Source: Celeribacter arenosi (GTDB lineage Bacteria > Pseudomonadota > Alphaproteobacteria > Rhodobacterales > Rhodobacteraceae). Taken from it: a DNA stretch of 64,000 bases. A program made the translations under genes and the position numbers. Position 1 is the stretch's first letter, and every line of letters begins with the position of its first letter. The notes under the pieces were generated by a model that saw only the letters and a list, made by a program, of their open reading frames with translations, was not told where the DNA came from and did no database searches. Positions 49,975 to 59,286 of the stretch are shown here, in pieces. The stretch spans positions 372,001 to 436,000 of the forward strand of contig NZ_BAABDF010000007.1 in the NCBI RefSeq assembly GCF_039539485.1, read 5' to 3'.

Positions 49975-50454
49975 TCAGGGTTTCAGTTGCGAGGGATCGA
50001 ACCGACGGATGATTTGCGAAAGTTCGGGCTCTGATACGAGAGCCGCCGCCTTTTTGCACGTCACCCATTTGCGTTTGCGATCGCTGCACTCGGGGTATTC
50101 GTCGTGACAACTGCGCGCTTTGAGCGGGAACACCGCGACCACGCAGGGCAACGGGTCGCTCCCGTCGCGGGGCATTTTCATATAGGAATAGAGCCCGATA
50201 CAGATCGGCATGGCCTGACCACGGATGCCGGCCTCTTCCCATGCTTCCAGTGAGGCGGCCGCAACAGGTGTCATCCCATGCATCGGCCACCCTTTCGGGA
50301 TGATCCAGCGTTTGCGCCGCCGTGATTTTACGAGCGCAATCTCGACCTGATCCTTGCGAACACGCCAGCAAAGCGCCCCGAACTGGGTGCGCAAACCGGT
50401 TTTGCCGGTTTTCTTGAGCTGGACGGGTCGCTGGATCAGTTTTTCAGGCGACAT
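49975..50454 (-). CDS. Nudix hydrolase
   Basis: A 159-residue Nudix-fold protein similar to bacterial diphosphoinositol polyphosphate hydrolases. RKRWIIPKGWPMHGMTP is the strand before the Nudix box, and the catalytic core EAWEEAGI is intact. The box is otherwise degenerate: the early Glu is Met and the Arg before the core is Leu. ATG 50454 is chosen because the fold begins soon after. The end overlaps nothing; the Kdo transferase gene lies 77 bases upstream. Confidence 0.82.
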   Translation of the reverse strand: MSPEKLIQRPVQLKKTGKTGLRTQFGALCWRVRKDQVEIALVKSRRRKRWIIPKGWPMHGMTPVAAASLEAWEEAGIRGQAMPICIGLYSYMKMPRDGSDPLPCVVAVFPLKARSCHDEYPECSDRKRKWVTCKKAAALVSEPELSQIIRRFDPSQLKP

Positions 50455-50531
50455 GATGATTCCCGAAGAGGCGTCCGTATTGCTAACAAATCCAGCGGCC
50501 CCCTCATAGGACACAAGTCCATGATCGGGCG

Positions 50532-51842
50532 TCAGTCCGGGGCGGGTTTGTCGAGTGTAGAAATTCCCGTCGACGTCGCCAGTGCAGTCCAAAACGCGTC
50601 GAGATCGGCGTGGGTCTCGATCAGGGGTTCAAGCGCCACGCGCGCGGTCTGCGCCATCTGTGCGGCGTGTTCGGGCGCATTGAACAAACCCGACACTGCA
50701 GCCGCGAGAGTTTGCGCGTCACGCACTTCTTCGCAGGCACGAGCAGCGGCGAGTTCATCAAACGCAGCCGCATGGTTGTCGACATGGGGTCCGTGGAGGA
50801 CCACCGATCCATAGCCCACGGGTTCAAAAGGTGTATGCCCACCACGCGCCACGAGAGACCCGCCGAGGAAAGTGACACAGGACAGGCGGAACCACAGACC
50901 CATCTCGCCCAATGTATCGGCCAGATAAACGGGCGCGGCATCCGGAGCCTCGCCGCGTGAACGCCGTGCCAATGCGACACCTGCGATTTTTGCAGCCGCC
51001 TCAACAGCATCGCCGCGCGCAGGATGGCGCGGGGCCAGGATGAGCCGCGCAGTCGGGTGTTCGGCGAGGATAAGGCGAAAGGCAGCCAAAACAATTTCTT
51101 CTTCACCCTCATGCGTCGAAGCGGCGAGCCATGTGAGATTGCGAGGAAACGCAGATGTGAGAAGGTCAGGTAGCTTGATCGCGGTCGTCGCACTTACGGT
51201 GCTTTTGAGGTTCATACGCGGCAGGAGGCGCTCTGCGTCCAGACCGATTTGAACCAGTCGCTGCTCGGATGCGGCGTCCTGTGCGGAGAGATATGAAACC
51301 GCCCCAATAGTGCGCGCAACCGTGCCCCGCAACAGCGGCGCAATTCGGTCCCAACGCATGGCTGTACGCTCGGACATTCTGGCCCCCGCGACGAGCACCG
51401 CGATATCCCGGTTCCTGCAAAGGTCAAATCGGTTCGGCCAGATTTCATTCTCGATCGAAACGAGCGCCACGGGACGAAAAGCGGACAGATATCGGTTCAA
51501 GACCCATCGCAGGTCGACCGGCGCCAAACGGGTTTCCAGATTGGCGATATTCCAGTCCTGCACCATTTGGCGTGCGCTCACCGTGTTAACGGTGACGAGG
51601 AGCGCAAGTGCGGCATCGCGGGCCCGTATTGTTTCGATCAATCGGCGCGCGCCGGTCAACTCGCCATTGGAAGCACCGTGAATCCACAGAACCGGACGGG
51701 TGTTTGAACGCGTAACACCCCGCCCGAACCGCTCGGCCAAATCATGGAGCGTTTCGCGACCGCTCAGAACACTCCGCAACATTGCCAGAAGCAAGAGTGG
51801 ACTAAGGACCGTGAGCAAGATGCGGTATACGAGCACGCGCAA
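50532..51842 (-). CDS. waaA: 3-deoxy-D-manno-octulosonic acid (Kdo) transferase
   Basis: A 436-residue inner-membrane-associated GT-B glycosyltransferase that adds Kdo to lipid A precursor. An N-terminal membrane anchor (ILLTVLSPLLLLAML) is followed by LWIHGASNGELTGARRLI and SIENEIWPNRFDLC, with the catalytic Glu expected in the ASNGE segment. The C-terminal donor site has GGHTPFEPVGYGSVVLHGPH. It lies apart from other lipid A genes, upstream of the Nudix and DUF1178 genes. Confidence 0.93.
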   Translation of the reverse strand: MRVLVYRILLTVLSPLLLLAMLRSVLSGRETLHDLAERFGRGVTRSNTRPVLWIHGASNGELTGARRLIETIRARDAALALLVTVNTVSARQMVQDWNIANLETRLAPVDLRWVLNRYLSAFRPVALVSIENEIWPNRFDLCRNRDIAVLVAGARMSERTAMRWDRIAPLLRGTVARTIGAVSYLSAQDAASEQRLVQIGLDAERLLPRMNLKSTVSATTAIKLPDLLTSAFPRNLTWLAASTHEGEEEIVLAAFRLILAEHPTARLILAPRHPARGDAVEAAAKIAGVALARRSRGEAPDAAPVYLADTLGEMGLWFRLSCVTFLGGSLVARGGHTPFEPVGYGSVVLHGPHVDNHAAAFDELAAARACEEVRDAQTLAAAVSGLFNAPEHAAQMAQTARVALEPLIETHADLDAFWTALATSTGISTLDKPAPD

Positions 51843-51964
51843 TGCTCCTTCGATTGTTGATATGCCGAATTACGCGGGGGAGGGCGACCTTGGCAAGGGT
51901 TTGGAGCGTCCAGAGTCGTACAGTGAGATGCCGTGCTGGCTATGAATTGGTCTCGATTGCCTAT

Positions 51965-52753
51965 TCATAGTTGATTGGAGGCACCTTCATCGCGCGTCAG
52001 AATTGCCCTGAGATCCTTCACTTTTTCGGCGTTGTCCGCAGCAATCGACCCGTCGCTCAAATACAGCGAGTTCTCAAACCCGACACGGCATTTCCCTCCG
52101 AGTGCGGCCGCCGCCTTCAAACAGACCGCTTCACTTTTGCCAAAAGCACAGACGGCCCAATCCGGCGTAAGGTTCAGGGATGCCTGCCAGTCGACAAAAG
52201 GCGAAAGGTCGCTCGGCGTCGATTGTAGATTTTCACTATAGCGCCCAAGGACGTAGAGGAGTTGCAGGGCAGGATTGTGCAGCTCGTCCTCGGCCAAAAC
52301 CTCGCCGAGAAGTTCACAATCGCCACGGTCGTAAAGGATGTGTTGGACGGCAATACCAGTGTCACGGCATTGATGGAAAAAGCGACCTACGTCAGACACA
52401 TCCGCGCGACAGATTTCGCGGATCGACACGGAGACCATTTCGGCGCCGGCGTTCAGGGCGACCTCCATTTGCGTGGCGGGGTCGTAGCGCCCGACAGCTT
52501 CGGTCGTGATCTGAACTGCCAGATCGGGCACCGCACCCTTCAGAGCGGACACAAGTTGCCTGTATCGCGCGCAATCCAGCAGGTGCTGCCCGTCTGCGTC
52601 GCGGATATGGGCGTGAATCCCGTCTGCCCCTGCCGCATGGCAGTCGCGCGCGCAGGCAACGATTTCATCAAGAGTTAGGGGGATAGCAGGGTGATCTGTT
52701 TTGGACAAACGTGCGCCGTTGGGAGCAACCATGATACGCGGCAGCGCCCTCAC
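51965..52753 (-). CDS. Beta-keto acid cleavage enzyme (BKACE, 3-keto-5-aminohexanoate cleavage family)
   Basis: A 262-residue TIM-barrel zinc enzyme of the DUF849/BKACE family. The family condenses a beta-keto acid with acetyl-CoA to give acetoacetate and a CoA thioester. IMVAPNGARLSKTDHPAIPLT, DGIHAHIRD (two zinc His residues) and LGGKCRVGFENSLYLSDG are the recognised blocks. At 262 residues it is slightly short of the roughly 300 typical. The ATG overlaps the aminotransferase stop by ATGA, so the aminotransferase probably makes its keto substrate. The physiological substrate is unknown. Confidence 0.88.
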   Translation of the reverse strand: MRALPRIMVAPNGARLSKTDHPAIPLTLDEIVACARDCHAAGADGIHAHIRDADGQHLLDCARYRQLVSALKGAVPDLAVQITTEAVGRYDPATQMEVALNAGAEMVSVSIREICRADVSDVGRFFHQCRDTGIAVQHILYDRGDCELLGEVLAEDELHNPALQLLYVLGRYSENLQSTPSDLSPFVDWQASLNLTPDWAVCAFGKSEAVCLKAAAALGGKCRVGFENSLYLSDGSIAADNAEKVKDLRAILTRDEGASNQL

Positions 52754-54069
52754 AACACGGCATCCAGACTGGCCGAAAGCTTGCTCACCAATTCACCGAT
52801 CTGATCGTCGGTAATGATAAATGGGGGAGCCAGAAGGACATGGTCGCCATGTTGGCCGTCAATCGTGCCGCTCATCGGGTAGCAAATAAGCCCGTTTGCA
52901 AAGGCCGCTTTTTTGAGTTTCGCAGCGATGGCACGCTCTGGCGAAAAGGGTTCTTTAGATGCGCGGTCGGCGACGAATTCAAGACCACGGAACATGCCGC
53001 GCCCGCGAATGTCGCCGACATGGGGATGCTCGCCAAACTCGGCTTCCAGAGCAGCCTGCAACGTCTTCCCCATCTGCGCCGAGCGTTCCACGAGGCCATC
53101 ATCGAGAAGCCGTGAAAGAACCGCGTTTGCGGCCGCGCAGGCGACAGGGTGACCAAGATAGGTGTGACCGTGCTGGAAAAAACCCGACCCATTGGCGATC
53201 GCGTCGTAGATGGCGCCAGAACACAGCATCGCGCCAATGGGTTGGTAGCCCGCGCCCAACCCTTTCGCGATGGTGATAATGTCTGGCGAAATACCATCCT
53301 CCTCACAGGCAAAGAGTTTTCCGGTGCGCCCCATGCCGCACATGATTTCATCGAGGATCAACAGGATGCCATAGCGGTCGCATATTTCGCGGATGCGTTT
53401 GAAATACCCCGGCATGGCAGGCACGGCACCCGCCGTCGCGCCGACGACCGGCTCCGCGATGAAGCCGATGACCGTTTCGGGCCCGACCCTCAAAAGCTCT
53501 TCCTCCAACGCATCCGCGGCACGCAAGGCGTAGTCGTGGGGACTCTCGTCGGGGCGACGCAGACGGTATTCGTAGCACGGGTCGATGTGCGACGCCGACA
53601 CCATCAAGGGGTCAAAAGGCGCGCGCCGCCACATATTGCCACCCGTTCCCAGCGCGCCGAGCGTGTTGCCGTGATAACTCTGGCGTCGTGCGATGAACCG
53701 TGTGCGTTTGTCTTCGCCTTTTTCGATCATGAATTGGCGCGCCAGTTTCAATGCTGCTTCTACGGCTTCCGAGCCGCCACTCACCACGTAAACGCGATCA
53801 ATTCCCGCCGGAGCATGGGCGATGAGTCGTTCAGCCAGCGCCTCGGCGGGGTCTGTTGTGAAGAACCCGGAATGCGCGAAAGCGAGAGATTCCACCTGGT
53901 CGCGAACCGCAGCGATTACGGATTCATCGCTATGCCCAAGACAGGAAACGGCGGCCCCACCTGAGCCGTCGAGGTAATATTTCCCTTCTGCATCAATAAG
54001 GTACACGCCTTCACCGCGCTGGGCTGTGGGCGTGGCGGCATGACAGTTACGGGGAAAAATCTTGGACAT
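52750..54069 (-). CDS. Class III (aspartate family) PLP aminotransferase
   Basis: A 439-residue fold-type I aminotransferase. YLDGSGGAAVSCLGHSDE, VVSGGSEAVEAALKLARQ, LILDEIMCGMGRTGKLF and ITIAKGLGAGYQPIGAM (PLP lysine) are class III hallmarks. Such enzymes move amino groups from omega-amino acids, beta-amino acids or amines to pyruvate or 2-oxoglutarate. Overlap with the BKACE gene suggests a two-step conversion of an amine or amino acid to a keto acid and then to CoA products. It is divergent from the RpiR regulator with repeats in between. Confidence 0.92.
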   Translation of the reverse strand: MSKIFPRNCHAATPTAQRGEGVYLIDAEGKYYLDGSGGAAVSCLGHSDESVIAAVRDQVESLAFAHSGFFTTDPAEALAERLIAHAPAGIDRVYVVSGGSEAVEAALKLARQFMIEKGEDKRTRFIARRQSYHGNTLGALGTGGNMWRRAPFDPLMVSASHIDPCYEYRLRRPDESPHDYALRAADALEEELLRVGPETVIGFIAEPVVGATAGAVPAMPGYFKRIREICDRYGILLILDEIMCGMGRTGKLFACEEDGISPDIITIAKGLGAGYQPIGAMLCSGAIYDAIANGSGFFQHGHTYLGHPVACAAANAVLSRLLDDGLVERSAQMGKTLQAALEAEFGEHPHVGDIRGRGMFRGLEFVADRASKEPFSPERAIAAKLKKAAFANGLICYPMSGTIDGQHGDHVLLAPPFIITDDQIGELVSKLSASLDAVL

Positions 54070-54092
54070 TCGTCACCTTTGAGGCTGAGGCT

Positions 54093-54133
54093 TGAAACAA
54101 AAGATTCACAGATTGACAAGGAATGAAACAAAG
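54093..54133. promoter_or_regulatory. Two direct TGAAACAAA-type repeats, likely RpiR operator
   Basis: TGAAACAAAAG at 54093-54103 and TGAAACAAAG at 54124-54133 are 31 bases apart, three helical turns. Each lies 22-24 bases from a divergent start codon (aminotransferase 54069, regulator 54156). RpiR-family operators often contain TGAAA-type half-sites. Confidence 0.5.
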
Positions 54134-54155
54134 TGAACCCTGACGCAATGACGTT

Positions 54156-55031
54156 GTGGAGCGGGTGTTGTTTGTAGCTTTTGAAACCAGACTGTCGGGA
54201 AAATACGCGGATTTGTCAGGTGCGCTCAAAGCGGCAGCTGACTACGTGATTGATAATCCGATCAATACGGCTTCCAGACCGCTGCGTCGGATTGCGGCCG
54301 ACAGCGGTGTGTCCCCGGCAAGCTTCACACGGCTCTCGCGAGTGCTCGGATACGACAGCTTTGAGCAAGTGCGCGAAGAAATGCGAACCACTCTGGGCCG
54401 TCGGGTACATAAATTCGCAGACCGCGCTGAAAGGCTCCAACTCGATCACAATTTGCAGGACGGCGGATTTTTCGACGCGCATCTTGTGGCCTGCCAGACA
54501 AACCTCGACCAGCTCGGTGCCACGATTGATGCAGACGAACTTGAAGAAGTGGTCGACCGTCTCGGCGAGGCGCGTCGCGTGGTGCTCAAGGGCGTTTTGG
54601 GATCGACTGCCGTGGTTGAATACACAGCCTATATGGCCAACTTTGCCTTCGACAACTGGTCGATGGTCAGCCGGATGGGCGCGTCGCTCGGGTCGGGTCT
54701 GACGGGGTTGGATGCGCGCGATGCATTGGTTATCGTATCCAAACCGCCGTTTTCGCGACAAGCCATGAAAGCGGCCAAATTTGCCGCAGACAACGGCGTG
54801 TACGTTGTTTTGATTACGGATTCACATAGTTGCCCAGCGCTCAAACACGCTGATGTGCACTTCATAGTGCCGACGGATAGTCCGCACTTCTTTTCTTCCT
54901 ATGTGGCCACGACCTTTCTGATGGAAGTCATCGTTGGACTACTTGTGAGCCGCTCTGGCGAAACCGCGCGTGAGCGTATCGCCAATGTGGAGGAAGCAAC
55001 TCGGGCGTTGACGGAAGTCGGCGACCGATAA
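54156..55031 (+). CDS. MurR/RpiR family transcriptional regulator
   Basis: A 291-residue regulator with the N-terminal HTH_6 domain (RPLRRIAADSGVSPASFTRLSRVLGY) and a C-terminal SIS sugar-phosphate-type domain (DALVIVSKPPFSRQAMKAAKFAADNG). SIS domains bind phosphosugars or related ligands, but in marine clusters RpiR members also sense amino compounds. GTG at 54156 is taken as start; GTG at 54165 or TTG at 54168 would remove four residues at most. It is divergent from the aminotransferase-BKACE pair and upstream of the TAXI-TRAP genes, so it probably controls both. Confidence 0.88.
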   Translation: MERVLFVAFETRLSGKYADLSGALKAAADYVIDNPINTASRPLRRIAADSGVSPASFTRLSRVLGYDSFEQVREEMRTTLGRRVHKFADRAERLQLDHNLQDGGFFDAHLVACQTNLDQLGATIDADELEEVVDRLGEARRVVLKGVLGSTAVVEYTAYMANFAFDNWSMVSRMGASLGSGLTGLDARDALVIVSKPPFSRQAMKAAKFAADNGVYVVLITDSHSCPALKHADVHFIVPTDSPHFFSSYVATTFLMEVIVGLLVSRSGETARERIANVEEATRALTEVGDR

Positions 55032-55064
55032 GAAACGAAAATTCGAACTTTCAGGGAGTTTAAC

Positions 55065-56033
55065 ATGTTCGAGAAGTTTAAAATTGCGGCCGCTGGCGTT
55101 GTAACCGCTGCGTTCATGGCACCGGCCGCCTATGCCGAAGAGTTCATCACGATCGGCACCGGTGGTGTTACCGGTGTCTATTACCCAACGGGTGGCGCGA
55201 TCTGCCGTCTCGTCAACAAAGGGCGCAAAGACCATGGCGTTCGTTGTTCCGTCGAGTCGACCGGTGGTTCCGTGTACAACATCAACACCATTCGCGAAGG
55301 CGAGTTGGAGTTTGGTGTGGCCCAGTCCGATTGGCAGTACCACGCCTATAACGGCACCTCGCAATTCGAAGAAGCAGGCCCCTTCGAAGGTCTTCGCGCG
55401 GTCTTCTCTGTGCACCCCGAGCCGTTCACCGTCGTGGCCCGTGCCGACAGCGGCATCACAACTTTTGCCGATATGAAAGGCAAACGCGTCAACATCGGTA
55501 ACCCGGGTTCGGGTCAGCGCGGCACAATGGAAGTGCTTCTCGAAGCGATGGGGTGGAGCACAGACGACTTTGCTCTGGCAACAGAGTTGAAGGCGTCCGA
55601 GCAATCCGCAGCCCTTTGTGACAACCAGATCGATGCGATGGTCTACACCGTCGGTCACCCGTCCGGCTCCATTCAGGAAGCCACCACAGCCTGTGACTCC
55701 GTTCTCGTGGAAGTATCCGGCGAAGTTGTCGATAAACTGATCGACGACAACTCCTACTACCGTTCGGCCACCATCCCCGGCGGCATGTACCGTGGTAACG
55801 ACTCCGACACGATGACATTCGGTGTGGGCGCGACATTCGTGACCTCTGCGGACGTTTCCGAAGAGGTTGTCTATGCCCTCGTCGCCGCAGTTTTCGATAA
55901 CTTCGACGACTTCAAAGGTCTGCACCCTGCCTTCGCAAACCTCGACCCACAGGAAATGGCGACCGCTGGTCTGTCCGCACCGCTGCATGACGGTGCTGCG
56001 AAGTACTACAAGGAAAAGGGTTGGATCGAGTAA
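55065..56033 (+). CDS. TAXI-family TRAP transporter solute-binding protein
   Basis: A 322-residue periplasmic binding protein with a signal peptide ending AAYAEE. ITIGTGGVTGVYYPTGGAICRLVNK is the TAXI-family opening, and GSVYNINTIREGELEFGVAQSD and NIGNPGSGQRGTMEVLLEAMG are further blocks. It should capture the substrate for the fused permease downstream. TAXI substrates include glutamate, but most are unknown. It begins 33 bases after the regulator gene, with CGAA/TTCG arms in the spacer. Confidence 0.93.
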   Translation: MFEKFKIAAAGVVTAAFMAPAAYAEEFITIGTGGVTGVYYPTGGAICRLVNKGRKDHGVRCSVESTGGSVYNINTIREGELEFGVAQSDWQYHAYNGTSQFEEAGPFEGLRAVFSVHPEPFTVVARADSGITTFADMKGKRVNIGNPGSGQRGTMEVLLEAMGWSTDDFALATELKASEQSAALCDNQIDAMVYTVGHPSGSIQEATTACDSVLVEVSGEVVDKLIDDNSYYRSATIPGGMYRGNDSDTMTFGVGATFVTSADVSEEVVYALVAAVFDNFDDFKGLHPAFANLDPQEMATAGLSAPLHDGAAKYYKEKGWIE

Positions 56034-56056
56034 TCCACGCCTGAGATGAAAAGAAC

Positions 56057-56083
56057 TGCCGGGGGCGCGCGTCGTCCCCGGTA
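56057..56083 (+). other. Stem-loop between the TAXI binding protein and permease genes
   Basis: TGCCGGGG (56057-56064) pairs with CCCCGGTA (56076-56083), including one G-T, around an 11-base loop. It has no T-run. Such hairpins after binding-protein genes usually protect the 5' transcript and raise binding protein yield relative to permease. Confidence 0.55.
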
Positions 56084-56174
56084 CAACCGATCGGCGCAGA
56101 ACCGGCGGACAAAAAACGACATATACAATAAAACAGCCAAAGACTGGGCCAGATAGCGCCAGCAGGGGGACGTA

Positions 56175-58784
56175 ATGTCGAACACGGAAAATCGCGCACT
56201 TAGCGAAGAAGAACTTCAGGAACTGGTCGCCGCGTCAGATAGCGGTGCGAGAACGCCGTCCGGCATGGTCGGGACTCTCATCGCGGTCGTTGCCTTGCTC
56301 TGGGCGATTTTTCAGGTCCTTCTGGCCTCTCCCGCGGCGCCATATGTCTTGCCTGGCGATTTGATCAACAACTCGCGGCAGATCCATTTGGCCTTCGCGA
56401 TCTTCCTGTCCGCAATGGCATATCCGCTGTTCAAGTCGAGCCCGCGTGACCACATCCCGTGGTACGACTGGATACTCGGCCTCGGGGGCGCATTCCTGGC
56501 CATGTATGGCTACTTCTTTTACGAGAAAATCGTCGGCAATGGCGGTTTGGCGGATGCCTCGGATTCATATTATTCGCTGGCAGGCCTGATTTTCCTCTTT
56601 ATCGCGGCCTACCGGACCCTCGGTCCGGTAATGGTCGCGCTGGCGGTCGTCTTCCTGTGCTACGTCTTCTTTGGCTCCTCCGAATGGGTCCCTGATCAAA
56701 TCCGTTGGGCGGGCGCGAGCCTTCGCAAGGCGATGAGCCACATGTGGATCACCTCCGAAGGTGTGTTCGGCATCGCGCTTGGGGTTTCGACGAAATTCGT
56801 CTTCCTCTTTGTTCTCTTTGGCGCGCTCCTCGATAAGGCGGGTGCCGGGAACTATTTCATCAAAATGGCATTCGGGGCGCTTGGCCACCTGCGCGGCGGC
56901 CCCGCAAAAGCGGCCGTTGTCGGGTCGGCCGCGACTGGTCTGATTTCGGGTTCTTCCATTGCCAACGTTGTGACCACCGGTACCTTCACCATCCCGTTGA
57001 TGAAGCGTGTGGGTTTCAGCGCGGAGAAAGCCGGAGCGGTCGAAGTAGCCTCATCTGTGAACGGTCAGATCATGCCGCCCGTGATGGGCGCGGCTGCGTT
57101 CCTGATGGTGGAATATGTCGGCATCTCCTATGTCGAGGTTATCACCCACGCCTTCCTGCCCGCGATCATTTCCTACATCGCGCTCGTCTACATCGTGCAC
57201 CTCGAGGCGGTGAAAACCCGCATGCCGACCATCGGCAACAAAGTGGTCTCGATGGCAAAAACCATTGGCGGCATGTTTGCGTTTTTTGCCGGTTTTGCGT
57301 TGCTATGCTACGCGACCCAATACCCGGTGCGTGCAATCACATCGTTGTTTCCGGATGGGTCAGGATGGTTACTCTCACTGCTCCTGATGGCTATCTACAT
57401 TGGTCTGATTTATTTGGCATCGCAGGTCGAAGACCTTGAACCTGACGACCCCAACGCCGCGGTGGTGGAGTTGCCGGACTTGGCCAAAATCTACAAATCC
57501 GGTCTCTATTACCTGCTACCGATCATCGTTCTGGTCTATTTTTTGATGATCGAGCGTAAGTCACCGGGCCTTTCCGCATTCTGGGCAACGACACTGTTGT
57601 TTGTGATCCTGCTTACCCAGAAAACGTTGAAGGCCTACTTCCGTGGCCAGCCAAATCCCATTTCGCGTCTGCGCGAAGGTTTCCACGACCTTATTACAGG
57701 GATGATTGACGGCTCGCGCAACATGATCGGCATCGGTCTGGCGACAGCCACGGCCGGGATTATCGTAGGCACCGTGTCTCTGACCGGTATCGGTCAGGTG
57801 ATGGCGGATTTCGTTGAGTTCCTGTCTGGCGGAAACCTGATCCTGATGCTGATCTTCGTTGCGATCCTGTCGCTCATTCTGGGCATGGGGCTCCCCACGA
57901 CGGCCAACTACATCGTGGTCTCCTCACTCATGGTTGCAGTGGTACAGGAACTCGGGGCCCAGTCGGGCCTCGTGGTGCCGCTGATCGCCATCCACCTCTT
58001 CGTGTTCTACTTCGGGATCATGGCGGATGTGACGCCCCCTGTCGGGTTGGCGAGTTTCGCGGCGGCGGCTGTGTCCGGTGGGGATGCGATCCGCACAGGC
58101 TTCACCGCCTTCTTCTACTCGCTGCGCACGGTAGCCCTGCCATTTGTGTTCATCTTCAACACCGATTTGTTGCTCATCGATGTGACGTGGGCTCAGGGGA
58201 TCATGGTGTTTATCGTGGCGACCATCGGTATCCTCGTGTTTACCGCCGCGACGATGGGTTGGTACTTCACCAAGAACCGCGTGTGGGAAACTGTCGCTTT
58301 GCTGGTCATTGCATTCGCGCTCTTCCGCCCCGGCTTTTTCATGAACTACATCCAGTCACCCTATGACCAAGTCGAACCGGCCTCCTTCGCTCAGGCGCTG
58401 GGCGATGCACCGGCGGGCAGCCAGATGCGCGTTGTTATTTCGGGACCAGATTTCGACACCCTCGAAGTCAAGGAACTGACGGTGCCGGTGAATGTTCCGG
58501 AAACCGACGGCGCGGATGCACGCCTGAACGAGCTGGGCTTTGTGTTGGCCGAGTTGGACGGGGAGCAGGTTCTGGACGAACCGATGTTTGGCACCGACCT
58601 GAGCGATGCGCTGGCGGGCTTTGATTTCTACGGCGATGATCCTGTTCAGATTGCGTCAGTTCAGGTCGCAGCCGACCAGTTGCCCAAAGAGCTCATGTTC
58701 ATTCCGGCGTTCCTGCTGCTGGGCCTGATTACGTTCCTGCAGATGCGCCGCGCTGAACCTGTCATGGAAGGAGAAGTCGCATGA
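56175..58784 (+). CDS. TAXI-TRAP transporter fused permease (DctQ-DctM type) with DUF3394 tail
   Basis: An 869-residue polytopic inner-membrane protein. The first 200 residues form the small-permease part. The large DctM-type domain follows, with SAATGLISGSSIANVVTTGTF, VNGQIMPPVMGAAAFLMVEY and a second half LILGMGLPTTANYIVVSSLM. After the last TRAP helices, residues 720-850 form a soluble segment that matches the DUF3394 tail seen in TAXI permeases, ending in another helix. The ATG lies 141 bases after the binding protein. The universal stress gene start overlaps its stop. Confidence 0.93.
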   Translation: MSNTENRALSEEELQELVAASDSGARTPSGMVGTLIAVVALLWAIFQVLLASPAAPYVLPGDLINNSRQIHLAFAIFLSAMAYPLFKSSPRDHIPWYDWILGLGGAFLAMYGYFFYEKIVGNGGLADASDSYYSLAGLIFLFIAAYRTLGPVMVALAVVFLCYVFFGSSEWVPDQIRWAGASLRKAMSHMWITSEGVFGIALGVSTKFVFLFVLFGALLDKAGAGNYFIKMAFGALGHLRGGPAKAAVVGSAATGLISGSSIANVVTTGTFTIPLMKRVGFSAEKAGAVEVASSVNGQIMPPVMGAAAFLMVEYVGISYVEVITHAFLPAIISYIALVYIVHLEAVKTRMPTIGNKVVSMAKTIGGMFAFFAGFALLCYATQYPVRAITSLFPDGSGWLLSLLLMAIYIGLIYLASQVEDLEPDDPNAAVVELPDLAKIYKSGLYYLLPIIVLVYFLMIERKSPGLSAFWATTLLFVILLTQKTLKAYFRGQPNPISRLREGFHDLITGMIDGSRNMIGIGLATATAGIIVGTVSLTGIGQVMADFVEFLSGGNLILMLIFVAILSLILGMGLPTTANYIVVSSLMVAVVQELGAQSGLVVPLIAIHLFVFYFGIMADVTPPVGLASFAAAAVSGGDAIRTGFTAFFYSLRTVALPFVFIFNTDLLLIDVTWAQGIMVFIVATIGILVFTAATMGWYFTKNRVWETVALLVIAFALFRPGFFMNYIQSPYDQVEPASFAQALGDAPAGSQMRVVISGPDFDTLEVKELTVPVNVPETDGADARLNELGFVLAELDGEQVLDEPMFGTDLSDALAGFDFYGDDPVQIASVQVAADQLPKELMFIPAFLLLGLITFLQMRRAEPVMEGEVA

Positions 58785-59209
58785 CCAAAACAGTATTGTG
58801 TGCACTCGACATCAACAGACCTGAAGATGCGCATGTATTGAAAGAGGCGGCCAGATTTGCGGCTCTCGACGATGCGCAACTCGATGTGATTACCGTGGTT
58901 CCCGATTACGGCGCCTCGGTTGTCGGGGCCTATTTCGAAGACCATCATGTGAAGACGGCGCGTGACGACGCCAAAAGGCTATTGGCCGAGTTCTGTTTGG
59001 CGGCGGTCGGGGCCGAACGCAATGCCTCGATCCGTCATGTCATTTCGATCGGGAAGGTCTACGAAGAAGTGCTAAAAGCCGCCAAACACGACAAAGCGGA
59101 TCTGATCGTGATTGGCGCCCATAGCCCCGATTTGAAGGACTATCTGTTGGGGCCGAACGCCGCGCGCGTTGTGCGTCACGCAAAGTCGTCGGTCTACGTC
59201 GTTCGCTAG
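58781..59209 (+). CDS. Universal stress protein associated with the TRAP transporter (TeaD-like)
   Basis: A 142-residue UspA-fold protein. VLCALDINRPEDAHVLKEAARFA is the N-terminal strand-helix, and DLIVIGAHSPDLKDYLLGPNAARVVRHA contains the ATP-binding G-x-n-G pattern in a shortened form. It overlaps the permease stop by ATGA. In Halomonas a similar protein, TeaD, binds ATP and limits the ectoine TRAP transporter, so a comparable regulatory role is likely here. Confidence 0.9.
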   Translation: MTKTVLCALDINRPEDAHVLKEAARFAALDDAQLDVITVVPDYGASVVGAYFEDHHVKTARDDAKRLLAEFCLAAVGAERNASIRHVISIGKVYEEVLKAAKHDKADLIVIGAHSPDLKDYLLGPNAARVVRHAKSSVYVVR

Positions 59210-59221
59210 TCGGTTGACCAA

Positions 59222-59264
59222 AACGGGCGGGTTGCAAATCTGCAATCCGCCCGTTTCTTTTTTC
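59222..59264 (+). terminator. Intrinsic terminator of the TRAP operon
   Basis: A 16-bp stem (59222-59237 with 59242-59257, one G-T pair) closes an AATC loop and is followed by TCTTTTTT-type sequence. It lies 12 bases after the universal stress gene stop and faces the convergent hydrolase gene. Confidence 0.92.
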
Positions 59265-59286
59265 GAATGTGCCGTCTGAAGTTTCC

